From Helicoverpa zea (Eukaryota; Arthropoda; Insecta; Lepidoptera; Noctuidae), in contig NC_061452.1 in NCBI RefSeq assembly GCF_022581195.2, forward strand, positions 5,711,501 through 5,775,500: a stretch of DNA of 64,000 bases, in the 5' to 3' direction. The notes below the pieces were generated by a model. The model was not told where the DNA came from. It was given only the letters and a program-made list of their open reading frames with translations, and ran no database searches. Within the stretch, counting starts at the first letter, position 1. Each line of letters begins with the position of its first letter. Both the position numbers and the translations under genes were made by a program. Shown piece after piece: positions 27,119 to 35,222 of this stretch.

Positions 27119-27934
27119 GGGGAGGTAGGGGAGGGATGGGCACTTTTTCACAATTTATTGCATAAAAAATCAGATTTTACAGATCATTATCAACTTTTAT
27201 TGCCATTTCTTATATTCGGCTAGATATAATGAAAGAGCTTTCCTAAAAATTACAATCAGTTTCAACATTACGAGATATTTAAACGGTTTTATTTAGCTCA
27301 CCCCGTTTGTTTTATTATTTATTCTTGGATCAAATTTAGTAATTCAAATTTCACCCTCTTCCTGTCAACCGATTGGTCTGAAATTTTGTATACACCTTTA
27401 ATTAAATCCAATATGGCCGCCGGCACAAAATGGCACAGCCCCCTCAATATGGGTATCAAATGAAAGGGCTACACAAGTAGAATACTGTCAGCAACCCCAG
27501 CGGGGCGCAACAGGGCCAAGGTAGGTGGTCCCGGTCATATTAGACTAAAATAAAAAGGTGGGGCCCATTAACTATTGCTGTAGTACTCTCTTCTAAAGGT
27601 ATAATAGGTGTGGATTGCATCGACTTACTATAATTGTAACTGGAGATTTTGACAATCAATAATTAATAATAGAAAATACACATACCTTTCATTAGTTTTC
27701 TCTTTATAACGATCCGAAACCGCAACAAAATATTTAAGTACTTTTACGAGTGTTTGTTCTTGACAACTCACAGAAATGACAGATAGTCTATGGATGAACA
27801 CCGTTACCAGTCGGTAACGTAAACTACCCAATTAAAAAAAAACAAAACTATGATCAGAAATCAGAATAAAAGGACCCCCCTTTTATTCTGATTTGATCAT
27901 GTCTCCCAACTGCCCATCTCTCCCCTACCTCCCC
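27119..27934. mobile_element. Short-TIR DNA element with GGGGAGGTAGGGG ends and TA flanks
   Basis: The left end GGGGAGGTAGGGGAGGGATG matches in reverse complement the right end CATCTCTCCCCTACCTCCCC, over about 24 bases with one or two mismatches. TA sits directly outside both ends. The interior contains a GC-rich block (27415-27520: ATGGCCGCCGGCACAAAATG, then CCCCAGCGGGGCGCAAC) and near its right end a 22-base hairpin. There is no transposase ORF. The 816-base length and TA flanks suggest a non-autonomous mariner-like element, but the family is inferred. Confidence 0.75.
27850..27900. repeat. 22-bp hairpin inside the TIR element
   Basis: ATGATCA..AATCAGAATAAAAGG pairs with CCTTTTATTCTGATTTGATCAT around a loop of about five bases (ACCCC), with a single two-base bulge. 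It lies just inside the right end of the surrounding element, so it may be a sub-terminal transposase-recognition structure or a nested small palindrome. Confidence 0.8.
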
Positions 27935-28053
27935 TATAGATAGACAGATTTTGACAAATCTGTCAAAATCTCGACTTTGATTTAGTTCAACTTGTCAACA
28001 CGCTCGATAGTGAAGCGCTAGTGTAGTTTGACAATGTCAATCACGAAACTTTA

Positions 28054-28373
28054 AGGTAGAATTCCGTGGGTCGCGATTGTCGCAGCCGCGCGCGACAAAA
28101 GTCAACCTATGAAAATGTATGGCACCGCTGCCGAGGGCTGCGACAGTCGCGCGCGGACGACGAATTTCGTGAGCCGCTCGCGGCCGTACGCTTCTCAACA
28201 TGGTCTAGCGCTTAATAACATCTATAGAATTTTAGTAAAACCAGAATTAAATTTTTGACAATGCCGCGAGCAGCTTACGAAATTCGTCGGCCGCGCGCGA
28301 CTGTCACGGGCCTCGACAACGGTGCCATACATTTTCAAAGGTTGACTATTGTCGCGTCCACGGAATTCTACCT
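28054..28373. mobile_element. MITE with ~115-base inverted arms and TTA duplication
   Basis: The left arm begins AGGTAGAATTCCGTGG. It continues with GTCAACCT, ATGTATGGCACCG and GACGAATTTCGT, all returned in reverse order on the right arm, which ends CCACGGAATTCTACCT. The trinucleotide TTA flanks both ends (28051-28053, 28374-28376). A TTA duplication is typical of PIF/Harbinger-type transposons. The 320-base element is almost all inverted arm and has no coding capacity. Confidence 0.85.
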
Positions 28374-28935
28374 TTAGATCGAAGTCGAAGTGAGAGTGAT
28401 GTCGAAGTGAGTTGTGATATTTTATAGAATCGACATGCAGGTTTCTTAATAGACTAAATTCCACTTAAGTTTATAAGGAGTACGTCCGAACCCGGGTTTA
28501 TTCTTAATCCTTGTCTTTCTGCTTCCCGTTGAGTTTTCGTAAAGGATCTTAAAGTGCCGAGGCAGCGCTCCTCGATGTGGTCTTAAAGTCTCTACAGCCA
28601 GTTTGACGTCTGGTCTCGCTATCTTAATAGTGAGTTTCATAAAACCTGTATGCATTATCTTTAGAGCACATGAATGTTCTGTGTCATAAACGTTAGTTCC
28701 AAAATTCTTGGTCCAAGTGCATCTAAAAAGCACCTAATTATGTTTTATGATTTGAACTCATAACTAACCACCATCATTTAGTTAAATATGGCTGAAATAT
28801 GGTTTTGGGTAGGGTACTAATCTATACATATAATAAATCTGTAAAAAAACTGTGTCTGTACATTGAATATATTAAAAAAATAGTAATTGGGTGGGGTTTA
28901 GAAACAGTAATGGAGCACAAATCCAAAAAAAAAAT

Positions 28936-28978
28936 TCTGTCTGTATGTCTGTATGTCTGTATGTCTGTTTGTTTGTAC
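28936..28978 (+). repeat. (TCTGTATG)n microsatellite
   Basis: About four tandem units of TCTG/TATG followed by TTTGTTTG, within the Helitron-like element. Confidence 0.9.
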
Positions 28979-29039
28979 ACGCTAATCTTCGGAACTACTG
29001 GACGGATTTCAATGATTTTTTCTTTGTTGTATCAGTATT

Positions 29040-29620
29040 AAGCCTGGTCAACATATAGGCTATAATGTATCTTCGAAACTTGAAGACCTGATGCAGAACA
29101 CCAACAGACCAACAAAACTATAAGAGATACAAAAATGATGCCATGGCAAAAATTGTTTCATGTGATGAGCATTTTCAGCTGAGATAATAAATTTTAAGAT
29201 CTGGAACACCTGATGTGGAACCCCAAGAGCCCAGCTTCTCTGTACCATATACAGGTATGGCGTTTTAGCAAAAGTTGTTCAATTTGATAAGCACTTTCTA
29301 TTGACTTATACAAATTGAAGATCTAAAACACCTGATGTGGAACTCCAGGGGCCCAGCTAGACTATAGCATATAGAACTATGACGTTTTAGCAAAAGTTAT
29401 TCAATCTGATAAGCACTCTCTAAAACACCTGATGTGGAACTCCAGGAGCCCAGCTAGACTATAGCATATGAAGACATGACGTTTTAGCAAAAGTGGTTCA
29501 ATCTGATAAGCACTCTCTATTGACGTATAAACATCGAAGATCTGGAACACCTGATGTGGAACTTCAAGAGCAATACTGCACTTGAAATGTATAGAAATGA
29601 ATGTTATGAAATAGGTATGG
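29040..29620 (+). repeat. 122-bp minisatellite, about 4.5 copies
   Basis: The word ACCTGATGxxGAAC recurs at 29086, 29208, 29330, 29427 and 29549, giving spacings of 122, 122, 97 and 122. The short unit has lost 25 bases. Each unit also carries GAGCCCAGC, GxCGTTTTAGCAAAAGT and GATAAGCAC. Units are diverged by several substitutions, and the first is the most different. Some units are open on the minus strand, but stops and the 25-base deletion rule out a repeated protein. Confidence 0.9.
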
Positions 29621-29817
29621 TGAATCAAAAAAAGTAATTCGTCCGTCTTTTAGATAACCCTAAAATAATGGACACGTATTTTTCTTTTCTCTCTCTCACA
29701 AACAAATAATAACGAAGATGCAACAACGCTTGAATTTTGTGTTAAGTCACTGCTTAGTACAAATTTTACATATCTAGACGTGGCGTCACGAGCCCCCACT
29801 CTCCGACTTTGTTGCGT

Positions 29818-29834
29818 TATATCTCATTATTATT
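29818..29834. repeat. 17-base target duplication, left copy
   Basis: TATATCTCATTATTATT here is identical to 30498-30514 and delimits the insertion between them. Confidence 0.9.
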
Positions 29835-30497
29835 TTGTATGTCTCTTCCATACCTCGGGACTACAGAGTTCCGAATTTTTGGGAGGCAAACGTGGGGCCG
29901 AAGCCAACACGCTGAAGCCCTTTTGAGACAACTTTTATTAAATGGTGACACAAAACCGACGATTATCCCTTTATACACTATAGAAATGAACCCAAGGACA
30001 ATCCCCGGTGGACGTCGTTAAAAAAAAGACAATCCCCGGTTCTGTGCTAAACTATTGCTAACTATGGAGGAAACTACTTGGGCTATTGTGATGGGATGTT
30101 AGTGGATGACAATGTATTAGGTACATGTAAAAATGGCAGGTGGAGACTCGCCACCTCACTTACTGGGCTCCCGGGAACCAGTCACTGAATAGCAACAAGA
30201 GGGCAACAGGGACATGAGCGGCTGAAGGGTGAGGATACCTCGGCGGACTTTAAACGCAGATAACGCGTTCCCTGTGCTTACCTTGAGGCACCCACCCTCC
30301 GAGCAGGGCTACTAATAGTGCTCTAGCGTCTCCACTCTGGACGGCCAAGCCAAACCAGAGGCGTGAGACCTACCCCCGTCATGGTTCACTCCGACCGGCC
30401 GGAGATGGGGGCAGTATACTCTCCCTGGAGAACTCAGTATATATAGCCCCGCGGGGTCGCTACTCCCCGTCATTTGCCTCAGATGTCCTGCGGTGCC
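29835..30497. mobile_element. Recent 663-base insertion, probably LINE-derived retroposon
   Basis: The segment lies exactly between two perfect 17-base direct repeats, a length typical of LINE-mediated target-primed insertion. It is much more GC-rich than its surroundings, has no inverted ends, and contains words that I associate with lepidopteran LINE untranslated sequence (for example GAGGAAACTACTTGGGC, CTCCCGGGAACCAGTCAC, CCGACCGGCCGGAGATGG). A GACAATCCCCGGT word is repeated on both sides of an A8 run near 30020. There is no long ORF and no obvious poly-A end next to a duplication, so orientation and family are undetermined. Confidence 0.75.
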
Positions 30498-30514
30498 TAT
30501 ATCTCATTATTATT
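30498..30514. repeat. 17-base target duplication, right copy
   Basis: Identical to 29818-29834. Confidence 0.9.
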
Positions 30515-30529
30515 GTCGTTATTATCTCA

Positions 30530-30891
30530 AGAGCCTTTGTCCCAATTATGTTAGGGTCGACTTCCAGTCACGATGCAACTGAGTACCAGTGTTTTACAAG
30601 GAGCGACTGCCTATCTGACCTCCACAACCCGTTTACCCGCTCAACCCAACACCCCTTGGTAAGACTTACTGGCTTCTGACTATCCATAACGACTGCCAAG
30701 AATGTTCAATGACAGCCGGAACCTACAGTTTAACATCCCCTCCAAATAACGGTCATTGGTATCCAAAATATACGTAGAAAGTACATACGAACTTAGAAAA
30801 CTTGCATTGGCAGGCACTTGCCAGACCTGGAATCAAAGACGCACGCTCATATTTGAGAGATTGGTTCTCTACCCACTAAACCACCACGACT
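30530..30891 (-). mobile_element. tRNA-derived SINE, diverged copy with duplicated head end
   Basis: This is the same family and orientation as 17769-18167. Both share GAGCCTTTxTCCCAAT, GCGACTGCCTATCTGACCTC, CTTACTGGCTTCTGACTA and ACATAC-GAACTTAGAAAA. The tRNA-like box B is damaged (TTTGATTCCAGG on the minus strand). CACCACGACTT, the head terminus, is repeated twice at 30882-30912. This copy is clearly older than the one at 17769, and I found no clean target duplication. Confidence 0.85.
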
Positions 30892-31119
30892 TCCACTAAG
30901 TCACCACGACTTTGTCATCTATTTAATGTTTTTTTGCGTAATAATACGTGTAATATTTTTGCCACACACAACTTAAATGCGGACTAATTAGAATCACTAC
31001 TTTTATCCCTATGGTCACGTCTATTGCGGTTCAGTTCTCAGCGTTTTGTTTAGTCTGCTGTGCTTTTGCCGTTAAAGTACAAAAATGAAATATATGGAAC
31101 GTTTCTAATGGTTATGCGT

Positions 31120-31253
31120 ATTCCGTTGTTTTCAAGTCAACGGGCCCTTAAAATTCAATATCAGACAATTCAGATCTTTGATTTTGCTGACCCCGTAGTC
31201 GCTGGCATAAGGGACAGGATCCGCGTACGAAGTCGCGGGCAGAAGCTAGTTGA
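31120..31253 (-). mobile_element. CTAGCTTCTGCCCGCGACTTCG-type retroposon, 5' part
   Basis: The minus strand starts AACTAGCTTCTGCCCGCGAC, then TTCGTACGCGGATCCTGTCC, the conserved opening of this large lepidopteran retroposon group. The inner boundary is uncertain, because the body diverges from the other copies here. Confidence 0.55.
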
Positions 31254-34120
31254 TAATAAATAATTTGTCACAATAACGTCAACCCGCTACTCATTACCTA
31301 CAGTTAATTTCTGCGGCTTATTAGTTTGTGCAAATTATAATGCGTAATTAGTGAACTGTGAAAATACAGTTGCCTGAATTAACAAGTTCAACAAAAATGA
31401 AATAGATAACAAAATAAAACTAAACATACGCCATCAAAAGATAATTAAAATAACAACAACAGTTAACAATATTATAGATTTCATATATATTCTTAGCATC
31501 CGTTCCCTGTTTACAAGTTACAAGATTTAGCAAAATATTACGTAAGTACAAAATCAATACGCCAATAAAACGTATCAGGCCAAGTGAACAAGTTCCAATG
31601 CCGTTCATTTGAACAGACAATATAGGAGCGGGGAAATCTAATCTGCTTCTGAAATTTTCCAACCGACCCTCATTACCATTTGAAGGCGAAGAGAAAAGAA
31701 AGAAATATTCTCCATGACGGAAATTTCATGTAAATTGGGTGAAGTACGCGCCTCTTGCTTTCTTAAAATTTTCGTTATACTCACAATTTTTATTGTGATT
31801 GCAGTCGCAGCGATCTGTCACCGTGACCAGTTAATTTGGTCGCAAGTTTGTTTTTCTTTTATTAATGAAATATTTTTTAACGACTTGGAAAAAAGTGAAC
31901 TTTTCTGAATTTTTAACAAACTTTCTGTATTTGTCACACACATGCACTCTATTGCCTTATTTAATAGTTTAGCTTCCCGACACTTTTTGTGAGTAAATTA
32001 TTCAGAAAGATATTTTATGGTATTTCAGAGATAGTCCAGCTCACTACACTGAACGAGAATACAAAATCGTCGATCGATTTCAAGTCTACATCCGTATTAA
32101 CCAAGCAAACAGCTATTAACCAAGTATCCGATCATCAGCCGATCAATGCGGTATCTGGTTAATCATTTAGCCATCCAGCAGGGTTTTGTTCCGTGTCAGA
32201 ATTGGGTCGGCACCGCGCGGCTGGCTGCGTACATTTTACAGCTCGCCGTTGACGTGCCGTCCACGGGACGTGACCGGTGCGACAACGACCGAGACCGACT
32301 TACTTTTATACTTGTTACAAGAAGGACCTTGTAAGGCTACAAGTGACACTTTCCATAATTCCCAAGACACAGCTTAGTCTAGAACAGTTTTTTAGTTACC
32401 TAGATGTTTTTGTAAGAAATAAGCATCTATTTTTGTTCTTTAGTTCTTTTCAGTTTCTATTGTAGAGAAGCCGAAAATCGATCTCAGTGGCGTGCACTTG
32501 GAGAGGCCCATGTCCAGCAGTGGACTACGATAGGCTGATGATGAGAATACAAAAATCTTAGTTTATAGTAAGTATGTAATAGAAAATAGTTTTACAATGG
32601 AGCTTTTTATTACCTAATGCTAGTTTAATTCATGAGAAACGAGAATAACCTATAGGTACTTTAGAAAGTAACAAAAAAGCTTTTACTGTAACCCTTGTCA
32701 GTTTAATTTCAATAATATTCACGATAGCACTAATTACGGCTATTCAATTTATTCGATTACATTATTCGAACCATTTTCATTAGCATTTGTAAAGTTAAAT
32801 CGAAATAAAATGTTTGAAACGCTCTTTAATTATTTATGACAGCTCCATTATTGAGTTCACAGTCGCTAAAAGAGAGGTGAGCAGATTATTTTATATTTAA
32901 ACGTTTTCACTCCCAGCGAGCAATCTTTAAAAGTAATATTTGAAATAATTATTATAATCGCTTTCATTCCTCCATTATCATCGAAAATTCGTATGAATGA
33001 AAATAAAAATTACTTAACATGACGTAATTTTCGATCTTCAGACCCCATTGTAACCTACAGAATAATAACTGCAATCATATTTTAAAGTCTGCGCCGTTAA
33101 TCTCTTTAATAGCTTGAGGCACTCCAAAGAATCGAGTTTAAAAATAAATGTGGGGACAAAGGAATCGATAAGGATTTAAGGCCAAAAACTTGGGAAAGCA
33201 CTAAAATTTAATACCGGCCGCTAGCAGTTGAGGGGACACCACACTTTATGGCGGCAATTACTACCCTTCAACTCTGTAATGTCGAAGATTGGTTTGTCTT
33301 TTATGGATTTTCGGGAATCGGGGTTCCTGCATTGATTATTCCAAATGCCCAACTTCTTTATAGTTTGCCGATAATTTTGAAATGACGTTGGTATTGGCGG
33401 GAAGTCGGAAGACTCGATTTGACATAAAGCCAGGATGGATAGGATCTATTTGCGTCGAAGCCTTCCTTTGCCGTCGATCAAGTTAATACTGCGTAATACA
33501 GATGAAATTGTTACGTGATGTTTTGTTTTAGGGCAAATACACATTCTTTATTGATTACAAAACTCTATGAAATCAATCAGTGCAAGGCACAAACAAGTTT
33601 TATCTAATACCGCTTGGCGAGCTGTTTGAAATTGTTAATTATGTTACTCAACAATGCACACTACCAATAATACCTACATAATACGTTAGTCGTGACACAA
33701 TCACATTTGCAGATTAAGTTCCCGGAATTTCAAACGAACTAATAAGCGTTTGGTTACAATGGGTACTAAGAACAGGTCCAGAACACTGGCTATACCTCAA
33801 TAATGTTGGTACATTACAAATATAATATTCATAATTTCAATTAGGTGCAATTCCAATGAAAACGTTGATAAGCTCAAAAGAAGATAAACAAAAAACTAAT
33901 TTGCTCTGAATATACAAAACCAAACTACTTTTTATTACTGTATACGTGGAATTGAAAAGTTTTACAAACAGAAAATATCACAGTTGAATATGTGTAAAAA
34001 CCAATTTATGCAAAAAATCTGCTTCAGTTGAAATGAGTTAACAGGTTCGGATAAAAACATTTCATTAAAATTCATTTGTTTATTTTCGACGATTCACTTT
34101 TACATACTATATATGTATCT
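31254..34120. other. Mostly unrecognised DNA; LINE tail at 32485-32545
   Basis: Apart from the LINE tail annotated separately, nothing is recognised. A 64-codon plus ORF at 31714-31908 would encode one hydrophobic segment (IFVILTIFIVIAVAAI), but has a weak start context and no relatives that I know. A GC-rich patch at 32195-32320 is open in more than one frame. Confidence 0.4.
32485..32545 (+). mobile_element. LINE 3' tail (last codons of the RT ORF plus TGATGATGA end)
   Basis: The plus strand translates to QWRALGEAHVQQWTTIG and a TGA stop at 32536-32538, followed by TGATGAG. The ALGEAxVQQW ending followed by TGATGATGA is a common C-terminus of lepidopteran LINE reverse-transcriptase ORFs. 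Upstream sequence does not continue the ORF, so this is an extremely 5'-truncated copy. Confidence 0.8.
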
Positions 34121-34397
34121 ACTAGCTTTTGCCCGCGACTTCGTTCGCATGATATAGTGACTTCCGGCATATTTTTGGTTTGACCAATAGATGGCGCTAT
34201 ATGTCCGTAATAAATTTTATTTTTTATTTTTATATATATTTTTTTTAAATAAAAACTATCCTATGTCCTTTCTCAAGTTCCAAACTATGTCTGTACCAAA
34301 TTTCACACAAATCGGTTCAGTAGTTTAGGCGTGAAGAAAAGACAGACAGATAGACAGACAGACAGAGTTACTTTCACATTTATAATATTAGTTAGGA
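34121..34397 (+). mobile_element. Lepidopteran retroposon with CTAGCTTTTGCCCGCGAC start and TATAATATTAG end
   Basis: The segment starts ACTAGCTTTTGCCCGCGAC and passes AATAGATGGCGCTATATG. It continues CACAAATCGGTTCAGTAGTT, then AGGCGTGAAGA, a (GACA)n tract and CATTTATAATATTAGTTAGG. All of these are conserved landmarks of a non-coding retroposon group abundant in Lepidoptera (SINE-like, sharing an RTE-type 3' tail). The copy appears nearly complete. The body carries an AGATGGCGC word (34189-34197) discussed in findings. Confidence 0.8.
34339..34368 (+). repeat. (GACA)n microsatellite
   Basis: Seven or so GACA/GATA units within the 3' part of the retroposon. Confidence 0.9.
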
Positions 34398-34499
34398 TAT
34401 GTAAGTTATTACTTGGAATTAATGTACCTATACTAATATAATAGAGCGGAATATTTTTATATAATTTTTTTGTTTCTTTATTTTACATGTTTGTACATT

Positions 34500-34642
34500 A
34501 AAGGCTCCGAAGCTACTAAATCGATTTGAAAAATTCTTTCAGTGTTGGAAAGCAGAAATCTTCCCGAGTAACATAGGCTATACTTTATCCCGGTACGGGT
34601 AGCGTTCCCACGGTCCACGAGTGAAACCTCGGGAAAACGGCT
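34500..34642 (-). mobile_element. Retroposon fragment (CCGTTTTCCCGAGG start)
   Basis: On the minus strand: AAGCCGTTTTCCCGAGGTTT, ACCCGTACCGGGATAAAGTA, TAGCCTATGT, CACTGAAAGAATTTTTCAAA, TCGATTTAGTAG. This is the same word order as 34925-35126 in the opposite orientation. The 3' tail is missing or decayed. Confidence 0.7.
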
Positions 34643-34861
34643 TGTTGTTTGTAAAGTAATCTTCATTTCAATCATACCATGATAGGTGCCATCAATCTAA
34701 ACTAATTCCAGATAGTACTTAGTAATTATAGCCAGAGAAGCTGTTCGCTCGTAATTCGAATAACATTGCTGAATAATATTATTAACTAAATACTATTACT
34801 ATCAATGCCAGTCATCGCATTGGTATTCAAACGCCTCAGCTCAACGTAAGGACATTTGCAG

Positions 34862-34884
34862 ACACACACACACACACACACACA
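34862..34884 (+). repeat. (CA)n microsatellite
   Basis: An uninterrupted CA dinucleotide run of about 23 bases. Confidence 0.95.
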
Positions 34885-34924
34885 TCTTTACAGTGTGTAA
34901 ACGTTTCAGTTCTCATTTACAAAA

Positions 34925-35126
34925 TACTAGCTTCTGCCAGCGGTTTCACCCGAATCCCGTGGGACCTACTTCCCGTACCGGGATAAAAAGTAGCCTATAG
35001 CCTTCCTCGACGAATGGGCTATCTAACACTGAAATAAATTTCCAAATCAGACCAGTAGTTCCTGAGATTAGCGCGTTCAAACAAACAAACAAACAAACTC
35101 TTCAGCTTTATAATATTAGTATAGAT
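34925..35126 (+). mobile_element. Lepidopteran retroposon, near-complete (CTAGCTTCTGCCAGCGGTTT start)
   Basis: The order is TACTAGCTTCTGCCAGCGGT, TTCACCCG, CCCGTACCGGGATAAAAAGT, AGCCTATAGCCTTCCTCGA, GGGCTATCTAACACTGAA, CAGTAGTTCCTGAGATTAGC, then (CAAA)n and the end TTTATAATATTAGTATAGAT. This is one of the commonest interspersed elements in moth genomes. It is intact end to end and non-coding. A diverged second tail follows at 35127-35222. Confidence 0.85.
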
Positions 35127-35222
35127 TGATTTTGGTATGTACAGCGCACTTACAAAATCGGCCCTGTAGTTGCGAGATTAGTGTGTTCAACCTAACAAAA
35201 AAATTTACAGCTTTATGATAGG
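35127..35222 (+). mobile_element. Duplicate, diverged tail of the same retroposon
   Basis: AAAATCGGCCCTGTAGTTGC, GAGATTAGTGTGTTCAACC and ACAGCTTTATGATAG repeat the end of the preceding copy with several substitutions. It probably represents an older insertion into which, or next to which, the intact copy landed. Confidence 0.6.

Larger units (their letters stand above)
28821..29620 (+). mobile_element. Helitron-like element carrying a minisatellite, 3' end not found
   Basis: The left end is A|TCTATACATATAATAAA, matching the start of the complete Helitron at 40145 (TC dinucleotide after an A). A (TCTGTATG)n tract and the block ACTACTGGACGGATTTCAAT follow, then a 122-base tandem array (29086-29600). 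I could not find the expected hairpin plus CTAG end to the right, so the element is truncated or its end has decayed. There is no Rep/helicase ORF, so it is non-autonomous. The Helitron assignment is inferred from the 5' end and the lepidopteran word content. Confidence 0.6.

Noticed and set aside
29060..29628. Minus-strand ORFs with repeated VPHQVFQI peptide
   Set aside because: They are translations of the 122-base minisatellite. The period is not a multiple of three and there are stops plus a 25-base deletion, so a repeat protein is not supported.
31714..31908. 64-codon ORF with one membrane segment, possible micropeptide
   Set aside because: The start context is poor (T at -3), there is no splice or promoter support, and hydrophobic runs are common in T-rich DNA.
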